Positions 14,702-22,721 of a DNA stretch of 26,222 bases are shown one piece after another. Origin of the DNA: an uncultured Bacilli bacterium (GTDB taxonomy: Bacteria; Bacillota_I; Bacilli_A; RF39; UBA660); the NCBI GenBank assembly GCA_910587725.1, contig CAJUNG010000023.1:1-26222 (forward strand). Reading direction: 5' to 3'. Under the pieces are notes generated by a model. That model was not told where the DNA came from. It worked only from the letters and a program-made list of their open reading frames with translations, and did no database searches. Every line of letters starts with the position of its first letter. The stretch's first letter is position 1. A program made the position numbers and the translations under genes.

Positions 14702-17008
14702 ATGTTTTCTAAGTTTAGTGAAGAAGCACAAAAAGTATTAATTATGGCGAAAGAAGAAATGATGAACTTGCATCATCCATATGTTGGGACAGAACACTTA
14801 ATGCTTTCAATTTTAAAAGAGGCAAAAAATATTTCTGATATTTTCGCTGATTTCGAAGTGAACTATGATAATTTCTATGAGGCTCTTGTAAAAATGGTCG
14901 GTGTTGGAAATCAGAATAATACCTTATTTTTATATACACCACTTTTAAAACGAGTTTTAGAAAATGCGAGCTTAACCTCTCGAGAACTTGGAACTTCTGA
15001 TGTTAGTGTGACGCACTTAATCCTTGCTCTGTTAGAAGAGGGAGATGGTGTTGCGATTCGTGTATTAGATGAATTAGAAGTTGACCTAGATGAACTTTAT
15101 GATGTTTTTAGCGAAAATGCAGTAGAAAAGAAAGAAGTGAAAAAGAAAAAACTAATGATTGAAGACTTCGGTGTAGATTTAACAAAAAAAGCTAGCAAAG
15201 GTGAAATTGACCCAGTGATTGGAAGAGAAAAAGAAATTGAAAGAACGATTGAAATACTTTCTCGAAGAAGTAAAAATAATCCTCTTTTGGTTGGAGAAGC
15301 GGGAGTGGGGAAAACGGCTATTGTCGAAGAGCTTGCTAGACGTATTATTACCTCACAAGTTCCAACATTTCTAAAAGGAAAGCGAATTATTTCCGTTGAG
15401 ATTGCTAACTTAGTTGCAGGAACAAAATACCGGGGAGAATTTGAAGAACGAGTTTCCAAAATCTTAAAAGAAGTAGAAGGCAGAAATGATGTTATTGTCT
15501 TTATTGATGAGGTACATACCTTAGTTGGTGCTGGAGGGGCAGAAGGTGCAATCGATGCTTCTAATATTTTAAAACCCGCTCTTGCTAGAGGAAAGTTAAA
15601 ACTCATTGGAGCAACAACGATAGAAGAATATAAGAAAACGATTGAAAAGGATAAAGCTTTTGACCGAAGATTTCAGAAAGTTGAAGTCTTAGAACCAACT
15701 GATGAAGCAACATTTGCCATATTAAAAGGCTTAAAAGAACTATATGCCTCTTTTCATCATGTCAAAGTTGATGATGAAGTGTTAAAATATATTGTTCGTA
15801 CAACCAATGATTATATTTACGAAAGAATGCAACCGGATAAAGCTATCGATGTTTTAGATGAAGTATGTGCTAGAGTTCAATTAAAAAAAGAAACCGGACA
15901 AGAAGAAATCCTTTCTTTACATCGTCAATTAGATATCTTAAGAAAAAGTAAAAATGATGCGATTGTCCATTCCTTATTTAAAGAAGCTTCCCTTTTAAAA
16001 GAACAAGAAAAAGAGTTGGTGAGCAAATTAAACTTGTTAGAACTTAAATCTACTAATTCTTCTAAATTGAGAGAAGTTAGAAAAGAAGATGTATCAGAAA
16101 TTATTTTTCAAAAAACCAAAATTCCTGTTTATGAGAAAAATCAAAAAATGATGAAAGAACTTTCTAAATTAGAAACAGACCTTTTAAATCAAGTTTGTGG
16201 GCAAGGAGAAGCCGTTCGAAAATTATGTGATTTTACTAAACGATTAAAATTTGGATTAAAAAAAGGTAAACGTCCAGCTTCCTTCTTATTTGTTGGTCCA
16301 ACAGGCGTAGGAAAAACTTATTTAGTTAAAGAATATGCAAAGTTTATGGGTGGATGCGAATCCTTAATTCGCCTTGATATGAGTGAGTATATGGAATCTC
16401 ACAGTGCTTCTAAGATTATTGGTTCTCCTTCTGGATATGTTGGTTATGAAGATGGTAAAAATGTTTTAGACCAGATTCGTCTTCATCCCCATGCAGTGAT
16501 TTTACTAGATGAGATAGAAAAAGCGAATCCTCGAGTGATGAATTTATTCTTACAAGCATTAGATGAAGGATTTATGACTTCTTCTTCTGGAGTTAAAGTA
16601 AGATTTGACCATACCACAATCATTATGACTTCTAATATTGGGTTTGGGCGTGAAAGCATTGGTTTCTGTCATGATGAGCGAAGTGTTCTTTCGAAATTAA
16701 AAGAATTTTTAAGTATTGAATTTATTAATCGTCTTGATGAAGTTATTGTATTTCGGTCTTTAGAGAAAGAGGATATTTTAAAGATTGTGGATAAAAAATT
16801 AAAAGAAGTCAAAATGCATTTTAAGAAACAAGGAATTACCTTGACGATTCAAAAAAAGGTTGCTTCAGAAATTGTAGAACTTTCTAAATATTCTGAATTT
16901 GGGGCAAGAAAAATTGATAAAATTATTGAAGAAAAAATCGATAAGATTGTGATTGATAGTTTAATTCAGGGAGAAAATAAAGTGTCAATTAAGACAGTTT
17001 TACTTTAA
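14702..17008 (+). CDS. clpC: AAA+ protease ATPase ClpC
   Basis: ClpC unfolds proteins and feeds them to ClpP. From the ATG at 14702, after AGAGGAGG, it has 768 residues. It comprises an N-terminal double Clp_N repeat (about 1-140), a first AAA domain with GEAGVGKT (198-205) and pore-loop sequence GTKYRGEFEER, a short middle coiled coil (about 400-450) with UVR-like spacing as in ClpC rather than the long ClpB one, and a second AAA domain with GPTGVGKT (532-539) and pore-loop GYVGYEDG. SIGF after SNIGFGRE matches the ClpP-binding loop, so a proteolytic role is likely. The usual partners ctsR, mcsA and mcsB are not upstream, and no CtsR-type heptad repeat or CIRCE element was seen in 14530-14701. 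The ATG at 14672 is not preferred. Confidence 0.95.
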   Translation: MFSKFSEEAQKVLIMAKEEMMNLHHPYVGTEHLMLSILKEAKNISDIFADFEVNYDNFYEALVKMVGVGNQNNTLFLYTPLLKRVLENASLTSRELGTSDVSVTHLILALLEEGDGVAIRVLDELEVDLDELYDVFSENAVEKKEVKKKKLMIEDFGVDLTKKASKGEIDPVIGREKEIERTIEILSRRSKNNPLLVGEAGVGKTAIVEELARRIITSQVPTFLKGKRIISVEIANLVAGTKYRGEFEERVSKILKEVEGRNDVIVFIDEVHTLVGAGGAEGAIDASNILKPALARGKLKLIGATTIEEYKKTIEKDKAFDRRFQKVEVLEPTDEATFAILKGLKELYASFHHVKVDDEVLKYIVRTTNDYIYERMQPDKAIDVLDEVCARVQLKKETGQEEILSLHRQLDILRKSKNDAIVHSLFKEASLLKEQEKELVSKLNLLELKSTNSSKLREVRKEDVSEIIFQKTKIPVYEKNQKMMKELSKLETDLLNQVCGQGEAVRKLCDFTKRLKFGLKKGKRPASFLFVGPTGVGKTYLVKEYAKFMGGCESLIRLDMSEYMESHSASKIIGSPSGYVGYEDGKNVLDQIRLHPHAVILLDEIEKANPRVMNLFLQALDEGFMTSSSGVKVRFDHTTIIMTSNIGFGRESIGFCHDERSVLSKLKEFLSIEFINRLDEVIVFRSLEKEDILKIVDKKLKEVKMHFKKQGITLTIQKKVASEIVELSKYSEFGARKIDKIIEEKIDKIVIDSLIQGENKVSIKTVLL

Positions 17009-17028
17009 AATATTTCCCGTTTATTTTT

Positions 17029-17068
17029 AGGATTATTTCTTTTCTTTTTAAGAAATTGTCCTTTTTTT
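17029..17068 (+). terminator. Intrinsic terminator of clpC
   Basis: A 13-position stem with one T-T mismatch and one G-T pair (17029-17041 with 17050-17062) closes an 8-base pyrimidine loop and is followed by six T. The rest of the gap to 17232 holds the cysS promoter and no convincing gene. Confidence 0.78.
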
Positions 17069-17146
17069 CTAGTGAATTTGTTGTTTTCTTTGACTTTTTG
17101 TCTTTGGTTAACATTTTTTTGTACAAGTAAATGTCTTTTAAATGAT

Positions 17147-17175
17147 TTGCTATTTCGCTTATTCTTTCGTATAAT
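17147..17175 (+). promoter_or_regulatory. Sigma-A promoter of cysS
   Basis: TTGCTA (17147-17152), 17 bases, TATAAT (17170-17175). A second extended -10 (TG at 17090-style spacing is absent; TGTTATAGT at 17190-17198) could give a shorter transcript. No T-box structure fits the roughly 50-base leader. Confidence 0.65.
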
Positions 17176-17232
17176 AAATTTAGATATTTTGTTATAGTGA
17201 TATCTCATATATTGCTATTAGAAGGAGGGTAT

Positions 17233-18624
17233 ATGAAACTTTATAATACACTGACGAAAAGTTTAGAAGAGTTTGTTCCGATAGAAGAAAATTCTGTTAA
17301 GATGTATACGTGTGGTCCAACGGTTTATCACTTTGCTCATATTGGAAATCTTCGGACTTATATTTTTGAAGATGTTTTAAAAAAGGGATTAGAGTATCTT
17401 GGGTATTCCGTTAAACGGGTGATGAATATTACTGATGTTGGACATTTGACGAGTGATGCAGATACCGGAGAAGATAAAATGCTTAAGGGGGCAAAAAGAG
17501 AAGGAAAGACGGTATCTGAAATTGCTGAGTTTTATACCGATGCTTTTTTTCACGATGCGGATTTGTTAAATATTGAACGTCCACCGATTGTTGCCAAAGC
17601 AAGTGACCATATCGAACAATATATTAAAATGATTGAGGTGATGTTAGAAAAAGGATATGCTTATTCTTCTCATGGGAATATCTATTTTGACATCAGTAAG
17701 GCGAATAATTATTATGAACTTTCAGGGAAGAAGCCAGAAGAACTTTTTGTTGGTGTACGCGATGGAGTAGAAGAGGATGTGCATAAAAAAAATCCAGCCG
17801 ATTTTGTCCTTTGGTTTACCGTTAGTAAGTTTCAAGACCAGGCGATGAAGTGGGATTCTCCTTGGGGTGTCGGTTATCCTGGATGGCATATTGAATGTAG
17901 TGGTATATCTGCTCTTTATTTAGGAGAATACTTAGATATTCATTGTGGAGGTGTGGATAATATTTTTCCTCATCATACGAATGAAATTGCTCAGAGTGAG
18001 GCATATTTCGGACATCGATGGTGTAATTATTGGTTACATGGAGCCCACTTAAACGTTAGTAGTGGAAAGATGAGTAAATCGAGTGGTGAATTTTTAACGC
18101 TTTCTTCTTTGATAGAAAAAGGTTATGATCCACTTAGTTATCGTTATTTTTGTTTATCTAGTCATTATCGAAATAATTTAGTATTTTCTTATGATGCCAT
18201 TACGCAAGCAGAAAATAGCTTAAAAAAATTGAAACGGAAGATTGCTTCTCTTTCTAGAACTCCAGATTTACATGATGTAAAGCTAGACTTTTATCAGGAA
18301 AAATTCAAAGAAGCATTATCTAATGATTTAAATACCTCTAGTATGCTTACCGTCGTTTATGATGTATTGAAAGATGAAAGCTTATCTGATTTTTCTAAAC
18401 TTTATTTGATTGAAGATTTTGATCAAGTATTATCTTTAGACTTAACTAAAGAAGTTGAACTTACGGAAGATACATCTCAAGAGATTTTAACGAAGATTGA
18501 AGAGCGAGCATTAGCGAAAAAGAATAAGGATTTCGCTTTAGCAGATAAAATTCGTGATGAACTTTTAGAAGAAGGAATTCGTTTAATTGATACCAAAGAT
18601 GGTACGACTTATGAAAGAATTTAG
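17233..18624 (+). CDS. cysS: Cysteinyl-tRNA synthetase
   Basis: This class I synthetase charges tRNA-Cys. From the ATG at 17233, just after AAGGAGGG, it has 463 residues. The zinc ligand motif TCGPTVY (Cys27) comes first, then the HIGH motif as HIGN (36-39), the zinc-binding WHIECSGIS and NIFPHHTNEIAQSE blocks, KMSKS at 279-283, and the C-terminal DALR-like helical domain ending in LADKIRDELLEEGIRLIDTKDG (given by its LADKIRDEL core). An in-frame ATG at 17197 has no ribosome binding site. The yugP-like gene follows after 8 bases. The Bacillus neighbours gltX and cysE are absent. Confidence 0.97.
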   Translation: MKLYNTLTKSLEEFVPIEENSVKMYTCGPTVYHFAHIGNLRTYIFEDVLKKGLEYLGYSVKRVMNITDVGHLTSDADTGEDKMLKGAKREGKTVSEIAEFYTDAFFHDADLLNIERPPIVAKASDHIEQYIKMIEVMLEKGYAYSSHGNIYFDISKANNYYELSGKKPEELFVGVRDGVEEDVHKKNPADFVLWFTVSKFQDQAMKWDSPWGVGYPGWHIECSGISALYLGEYLDIHCGGVDNIFPHHTNEIAQSEAYFGHRWCNYWLHGAHLNVSSGKMSKSSGEFLTLSSLIEKGYDPLSYRYFCLSSHYRNNLVFSYDAITQAENSLKKLKRKIASLSRTPDLHDVKLDFYQEKFKEALSNDLNTSSMLTVVYDVLKDESLSDFSKLYLIEDFDQVLSLDLTKEVELTEDTSQEILTKIEERALAKKNKDFALADKIRDELLEEGIRLIDTKDGTTYERI

Positions 18625-18632
18625 GTGAGAAT

Positions 18633-19334
18633 ATGGGATATATGTATTATGGATTTGATATGACTGGGTATTTCTTAGTCATTGTTGGTGCAGTGATTAC
18701 TTTGATTGCACAAGCTTATTTAACGAGTAGATACCGAAAATATTCTTCTGTTCGGGCAAAAAAAGGAATGACTGGTGTAGAAGTGGCACGGGCGATTTTA
18801 GATGGAGCTGGACTTGAAGAGATTTATGTGACTGAAGTTTCAGGAACGTTATCTGACCATTATGACCCAACAAGAAAAGTAGTACGACTTTCAAAAAATA
18901 TTTTTCATGGGGATACGATAGCTTCTGTTAGTGTTGCTGCACATGAATGTGGACACGCGATACAACATAAAGAAGGATATTTATTCATTAAACTTCGTGG
19001 CTTTTTAGTTCCTTTTGTCAACTTTGCTTCTACTTTTGGCTATATTGCTATCTTTCTTGGTTTATTATTTAGTTGGTTTGACCTTGCATGGGGTGGTGTT
19101 GCCCTTCTTTTATTGATTTTAGTATTTCAATTGATTACTTTACCAACAGAGTTTGATGCCTCTAAAAGAGCATTAGCAATTTTAGAAAAAGAGGGTATTT
19201 TAGATTCTACAGAAATAGATGGGGGAAAAAACATGTTGACTGCTGCTGCCCTTACTTATGTTGCTGGTCTTGCTACGACCATATTACAACTTCTTCGCCT
19301 TGTCTTAATTATTGCTAACCGAGATGATCGATAG
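18633..19334 (+). CDS. YugP-type membrane zinc metallopeptidase
   Basis: This 233-residue protein matches the YugP family of predicted zinc-dependent membrane proteases. An N-terminal membrane segment (about residues 11-30) is followed by GMTGVEVARAILDGAGL, the SDHYDPTRKVVRLSKNIF block and the zinc-binding HECGHAIQH (104-112). Two membrane segments (about 124-165) come next, then LPTEFDASKRAL, whose Glu or Asp is the likely third ligand, and a C-terminal membrane segment. The substrate is unknown. AGGTGAG lies only 3 bases from the ATG; the ATG at 18642 is an alternative start. It is co-transcribed with cysS and followed by a terminator. Confidence 0.88.
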   Translation: MGYMYYGFDMTGYFLVIVGAVITLIAQAYLTSRYRKYSSVRAKKGMTGVEVARAILDGAGLEEIYVTEVSGTLSDHYDPTRKVVRLSKNIFHGDTIASVSVAAHECGHAIQHKEGYLFIKLRGFLVPFVNFASTFGYIAIFLGLLFSWFDLAWGGVALLLLILVFQLITLPTEFDASKRALAILEKEGILDSTEIDGGKNMLTAAALTYVAGLATTILQLLRLVLIIANRDDR

Positions 19335-19340
19335 ATACTT

Positions 19341-19368
19341 AGAAAACTTGCGAGTTTTCTTTTTTTTG
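19341..19368 (+). terminator. Intrinsic terminator of the cysS unit
   Basis: AGAAAACT (19341-19348) and AGTTTTCT (19353-19360) form a perfect 8-bp stem around TGCG, followed by a run of T to 19368. Confidence 0.88.
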
Positions 19369-19386
19369 TTCGTTTTTCGTTAATTT

Positions 19387-19416
19387 TTGCCAATTCCAAA
19401 TTTTTTTTGTTATAAT
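19387..19416 (+). promoter_or_regulatory. Sigma-A promoter of mrnC-rlmB-sigma factor
   Basis: TTGCCA (19387-19392), 18 bases, TATAAT (19411-19416) with TG at 19408-19409 (extended -10). Start near 19423, about 22 bases before the mrnC ATG. Confidence 0.75.
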
Positions 19417-19444
19417 ACATTATGTTATTTAGGGGATGATTTTT

Positions 19445-19828
19445 ATGGATTCATTCAATATGAATGTTTTAGTGCTTGCTTATTTAGGAGATACAGTGTA
19501 TGAGGGATACGTTCGGAGATTTTTGATTTTTTCCGGTATTTCTCATGTGAAAGAATTACAGGAAGCATCTATTTTTTATGTTAGTGCAAAAGGACAAGCA
19601 AAATTTTTGTCCTCCTTATTAGAAAGAAATTTCTTTTTTGAGGATGAATTATCTGTAATTATGCGGGCTAGAAATTATAAAGGTAGTAGACATCCAAAAA
19701 ACTGTGATATTTTGACTTATAAACACGCAACTGCGTTAGAAGCGGTTATTGGTTATTTATCTTTGTCAGATAAAAATGAACGTATCGAGGAAATGATGAA
19801 ATTAATTTTGGAGGGTAAATTATGTTAG
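19445..19828 (+). CDS. mrnC: Mini-ribonuclease 3 (MrnC)
   Basis: Mini-III is a dimeric RNase III-type nuclease without a dsRNA-binding domain that matures 23S rRNA in Bacillus. From the ATG at 19445 (AGGGG nine bases upstream) it has 127 residues. The catalytic LAYLGDTVYEGYVR (Asp of LGD) starts near residue 10, VSAKGQA lies in the middle, and the second catalytic block RHPKNCDILTYKHATALEAVIGYL carries the essential Glu (HATALEAVIGY core). The ATG at 19436 overlaps the ribosome binding site and is less likely. It overlaps rlmB by 7 bases, the same pairing as in Bacillus. Confidence 0.93.
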   Translation: MDSFNMNVLVLAYLGDTVYEGYVRRFLIFSGISHVKELQEASIFYVSAKGQAKFLSSLLERNFFFEDELSVIMRARNYKGSRHPKNCDILTYKHATALEAVIGYLSLSDKNERIEEMMKLILEGKLC

Positions 19829-20508
19829 TATATGGAAAAAATGCTTGTCTAGAATATTTAGAGAAAAATCAGGCGAAGAAGATTTATTTGCAAAGAGATT
19901 TTCGTGATGAGAAAATTTTAAATCATATGACTATTCCACCTCAGTTTGTGGATAAAAAATTTTTAGACCAAAAATGTAAAGGTGTTCATCAAGGAATTTT
20001 GATTGAAGTAGAAGACTTCTGTTATACGGATATTGATTCCTTATATGAAATCGATGATGCAACACTAGTTTTATTAGACCATTTAGAAGACCCGCATAAC
20101 TTAGGGGCTATTATTAGAACCGCTGAGGCATGTGGAATTACGGGAATTGTTATTCCTAAAAATCGTTCTGTAGAGGTTAATGCTACTGTACTAAAAACAA
20201 GTGCAGGAGCAGCTTCTAACTTGCCAATTTGCCAGGTTACCAATTTAAATGATGCGATTTCAAAGTTAAAAACTCATGGCTTTTGGATAATTGGCACGGA
20301 CATGGATGGAGAAGATTTTAAAACGATGGATTATCGTGGGAAAATTGCTATTGTTATTGGAAATGAGGGAAGAGGAATTTCCGATTTGGTACGAAAGAAC
20401 TGTGATTTTATTGCTTCGATTCCCATGTATGGAAAAGTCAATAGTTTAAATGCATCAGTTGCTGCAGGTCTTATGATTTATGAAGCGATTCGTAATAAGG
20501 GGGAGTAG
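19822..20508 (+). CDS. rlmB: 23S rRNA (guanosine-2'-O-)-methyltransferase, RlmB/TrmH family
   Basis: This SPOUT-fold methyltransferase modifies rRNA at a 2'-O position. The 228-residue protein has the N-terminal substrate domain (about 1-68) starting VYGKNACLEYL, then the knot domain with LLDHLEDPHNLGAIIRTAEA (motif 1 core DPHNLGAIIRT), IGNEGRGIS (motif 2) and IPMYGKVNSLNASVAAGLMIYE (motif 3 core VNSLNASVA). A GGAGGG within mrnC serves its start. The sigma-factor gene follows after 2 bases. The yacP gene that separates them in Bacillus is missing. The exact modified guanosine is inferred from family and context. Confidence 0.92.
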   Translation: MLVYGKNACLEYLEKNQAKKIYLQRDFRDEKILNHMTIPPQFVDKKFLDQKCKGVHQGILIEVEDFCYTDIDSLYEIDDATLVLLDHLEDPHNLGAIIRTAEACGITGIVIPKNRSVEVNATVLKTSAGAASNLPICQVTNLNDAISKLKTHGFWIIGTDMDGEDFKTMDYRGKIAIVIGNEGRGISDLVRKNCDFIASIPMYGKVNSLNASVAAGLMIYEAIRNKGE

Positions 20509-20510
20509 GT

Positions 20511-21128
20511 ATGGAATATAAAGATATCAACGATTATGAGCTGTTATATATGGTGAGTGACGGAACCGATGAAATGATGGAGTTTCTATTAGAAAAATAT
20601 GAACCATTTTTGTTACAAAAGTGTGATAAATGGAAATCGATTGTGATAAAATTACATATTGGATTTGATGATTTAGAACAAGAAGTTCGTGTTGCCTTTT
20701 TAGATGCGATAAAAAAATATCGAGAAGAAGAAAATGCTAGTTTTTATACGTTTGTAAGTTCTGTTGTCGATACTAGAATTAAAAATATTATTCGTAAAGA
20801 GATGAGCGATAAAAATAAATCGATTGTCGAATCCGTTTCTTTATCCGAAGATTACTTAGATAAGGCCCTTTTAGATTTTATTCCCGATGAAAAAATTCAT
20901 ATTGAACAAGACGTTGAAATATCAGAAATTTCTTCTGCAATTGAAAAATTTCTCATCGATTTACCTTTTGAAAAAGCTTGTATGCTAGAACTTTTTATTA
21001 GTGGTTATTCGTTTATTAAAATTGCGGAGATATTAGGTTATTCAGAAAAAACCATTTATGCAAAACTTGGGAGACTTCGCAAAAAATTAAAAGACTATCT
21101 TCTCAATTTAGGACTTGTTGTGGTATAA
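20511..21128 (+). CDS. sigH: Sigma-70 family RNA polymerase sigma factor, probable SigH
   Basis: The 205-residue protein has sigma region 2 (about residues 20-95, with FDDLEQEVRVAFLDAIKKY and YTFVSSVVDTRIKNIIRKEM) and region 4 at the C-terminus (about 150-200, with the helix-turn-helix SFIKIAEILGYSEKTIYAKLGRLRKKLK; core IAEILGYSEKTI). The linker is short, as in SigH. Position after rlmB and before secE-nusG is the sigH position of Bacillus, where this factor starts sporulation; with yabG, yabPQ and spoVG nearby the role fits. Sequence alone would only say small sigma factor. GGGGGAG provides the start signal. Its stop codon TAA is inside the -10 box of the next promoter. Confidence 0.82.
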   Translation: MEYKDINDYELLYMVSDGTDEMMEFLLEKYEPFLLQKCDKWKSIVIKLHIGFDDLEQEVRVAFLDAIKKYREEENASFYTFVSSVVDTRIKNIIRKEMSDKNKSIVESVSLSEDYLDKALLDFIPDEKIHIEQDVEISEISSAIEKFLIDLPFEKACMLELFISGYSFIKIAEILGYSEKTIYAKLGRLRKKLKDYLLNLGLVVV

Positions 21129-21129
21129 T
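21121..21129 (+). promoter_or_regulatory. Extended -10 promoter of the 189-residue unknown gene
   Basis: TGG followed by TATAAT (21124-21129) is a perfect extended -10; the stop codon of the sigma gene is inside it. No good -35 is present. A start near 21136 gives a leader of about 17 bases, containing AGGAGG (21140-21145). Confidence 0.5.
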
Positions 21130-21152
21130 TAGAGATAATAGGAGGTTTCTTT

Positions 21153-21722
21153 ATGGATAATCGGATTAGCTTAGGAGAATATCTTTCTAGTTATCGCGTA
21201 GTTTCGGAAAAAAGAAAAGTATTTTATGCGATATCTAGAGAACTTCATCGATATCATAACGATGGTTTTTATATCTTAGATTTATCTTTTCAAACCATTT
21301 CCGTTTGTTTTACTAATCCTTATGATATTCACTTTTCTAAGATTGAACGAATCGGCAAAGTTCCGATAGAAGAAGTCTTGAAAATTAAACAAGAAAACAT
21401 TAAGAAACTTTGTCACTTAATGATTTGCAGTTACTTAGACTCTTTTAATTATCAAGGGTCTTTAGTTGACTTTGAGGTTTTAAAAAATAATTTTACTTCT
21501 CTTGGCAAGTATTACCATAAAGATGATTTTTCTTATTTTGAAAAGATTTTATTTTCTCAAGAATATTTATACTACGATGATTATTTACAAAGTTTAGATG
21601 GGAATCATACACCTTTTTTAGAAAAACCTGCCCCTTCAAATGGAGCATTTGCTTCTTACTTTTTACTGATTATTAATTTAACTGTCGCTTTATTGATTCT
21701 TGCTTATTTGTCGATAGTTTAA
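21153..21722 (+). CDS. Tail-anchored protein of unknown function (189 residues)
   Basis: I do not recognise this protein. It is soluble and rich in aromatic residues for about 160 residues, then has a single hydrophobic segment at the C-terminus (about 167-188), so it is probably a cytoplasmic tail-anchored protein. The stretch ISRELHRYHNDGFYILDLS (core LHRYHNDGFYILDL, residues 31-44) faintly recalls the catalytic-loop region of protein-kinase folds, but no nucleotide-binding loop is visible, so this is weak. It lies directly after the sigma factor, with AGGAGG before its ATG, and may be transcribed both with it and from its own promoter. A sporulation role is only a guess from location. Confidence 0.75.
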   Translation: MDNRISLGEYLSSYRVVSEKRKVFYAISRELHRYHNDGFYILDLSFQTISVCFTNPYDIHFSKIERIGKVPIEEVLKIKQENIKKLCHLMICSYLDSFNYQGSLVDFEVLKNNFTSLGKYYHKDDFSYFEKILFSQEYLYYDDYLQSLDGNHTPFLEKPAPSNGAFASYFLLIINLTVALLILAYLSIV

Positions 21723-21773
21723 GATTAAGGATTTATTTCGTGTTTAGAACGATTAGATTGATATAAAAATTGT

Positions 21774-21802
21774 TTGACTTTTTCACCGTAGTGTGTTATT
21801 TT
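21774..21802 (+). promoter_or_regulatory. Sigma-A promoter of secE-nusG
   Basis: TTGACT (21774-21779), 17 bases, TATTTT (21797-21802) with TG at 21794-21795. The -10 lies inside the preceding terminator hairpin. A start near 21809 keeps only the 3' half of that hairpin in the secE transcript. Confidence 0.6.
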
Positions 21803-21829
21803 ATAAGTGACACATGAAACGGTGTTTTT
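21784..21829 (+). terminator. Bipartite intrinsic terminator before secE
   Basis: CACCGT (21784-21789) pairs with ACGGTG (21819-21824), enclosing a second hairpin (21792-21801 with 21805-21814, including two G-T pairs). Five T, an A and more T follow. It would stop transcripts arriving from the sigma-factor unit. Confidence 0.6.
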
Positions 21830-21854
21830 ATTTTGATAAAAAAGAGGTGGAAAA

Positions 21855-22178
21855 ATGGCAAAAGTTGTTAAATCGACAAGAGATGTTATGGATGTTAACG
21901 AAGAAGTAAAAAAAGTAACGAAGTCAAAAGAAAAAAGCTTAGAGAAAAAACAAGCTCCGAAAGAGAAAAAGAAGGGAAATAAAGTCAAGAAAGAAAAACA
22001 AAAGCATGGGTTATTTGGATTTTTTCGTGAAGTAAAATCGGAAGTTTCTAAAGTAAAATGGCCAAGTAGAAAAGATATGGTAAAATATTCAGCAGCAACG
22101 ATTAGTTTTGTTATCTTCTTTGGAGTTTTCTTTTACTTAATCGAAACAATTATGGCAATTGTGAAAGCGTGGGTGTAA
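21855..22178 (+). CDS. secE: Preprotein translocase subunit SecE
   Basis: SecE clamps the SecY channel. The C-terminal 58 or so residues are a standard single-span bacterial SecE: GFFREVKSEVSKVKWPSRKDM followed by one membrane segment (about residues 78-100; VKWPSRKD is the signature). The first 48 residues are an added Lys/Glu-rich, probably disordered extension with many KK pairs, making the protein 107 residues instead of about 60. GAGGTGG precedes the ATG. nusG begins 3 bases after the stop, the universal bacterial pairing. The rpmG gene often found just upstream is not present, and the gap is too short for it. Confidence 0.95.
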   Translation: MAKVVKSTRDVMDVNEEVKKVTKSKEKSLEKKQAPKEKKKGNKVKKEKQKHGLFGFFREVKSEVSKVKWPSRKDMVKYSAATISFVIFFGVFFYLIETIMAIVKAWV

Positions 22179-22181
22179 AAG

Positions 22182-22721
22182 ATGGAAAAAGAGTGGTACG
22201 TTGTTAATACTTATTCTGGACATGAGAGCAAAGTAAAAGAAAAACTTGAAATGCGTGCAGAAAGTATGGATATGCAAGATTATATTTTTCGCGTAATCGT
22301 TCCTGAAGAAAAAGTTATTGAAGTGACGAAAACCGGTGTGGAAAAAGAACGAATTAAGAAAATTTTCCCTGGTTATATCTTAGTTGAAATGGTTATGAGT
22401 GATGAGGCTTGGTACGTGGTTAGAAATACACCAGGAGTTACAGGATTTATTGGTTCTAGTGGAAAGGGTGCGAAACCAACACCTTTACAACCATATGAAG
22501 TGGATAAAATTTTAAAAGATATGGGAATGAGTAGAATTGAAGTAGATAAAGATTTACAACCTGGTACTAAAGTCAGACTTGTTTCAGGTCCATTATCTGG
22601 TATGATTGGAAAAGTAGATTCTATTGATACAGCAAATTCTATCGTTAATTTAACTGTTGACTTATTTGGTCAAGAAACATCTGTAGAAGCAACACTTACA
22701 GATATTGAGGTATTGAAATAA
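22182..22721 (+). CDS. nusG: Transcription elongation/antitermination factor NusG
   Basis: NusG binds RNA polymerase and couples or paces transcription. The 179-residue protein has the NGN domain from residue 1 (WYVVNTYSGHESKVKEKL) with FPGYILVEM and WYVVRNTPGVTGFIG, then the KOW domain (about 125-179: VRLVSGPLSGMIGKVDSID, ending TDIEVLK). There is no strong Shine-Dalgarno between secE and nusG, so translation is likely coupled. Its TAA overlaps the ATG of the following gene as TAATG. In most Firmicutes rplK would come next; here an extra gene intervenes. Confidence 0.97.
   Translation: MEKEWYVVNTYSGHESKVKEKLEMRAESMDMQDYIFRVIVPEEKVIEVTKTGVEKERIKKIFPGYILVEMVMSDEAWYVVRNTPGVTGFIGSSGKGAKPTPLQPYEVDKILKDMGMSRIEVDKDLQPGTKVRLVSGPLSGMIGKVDSIDTANSIVNLTVDLFGQETSVEATLTDIEVLK

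Noticed and set aside
17005..17208. 67-codon minus-strand open frame rich in Lys, Arg and Asn between clpC and cysS
   Set aside because: It has no ribosome binding site, covers a plus-strand terminator and promoter, and its composition is what T-rich plus-strand sequence gives by chance.
17009..17232. T-box riboswitch before cysS
   Set aside because: The leader from the predicted promoter is only about 50 bases and lacks the T-box sequence and a terminator pair.
21521..21988. Minus-strand open frames across secE and the preceding gap
   Set aside because: They are shadows of the Lys-rich secE start, without start signals.
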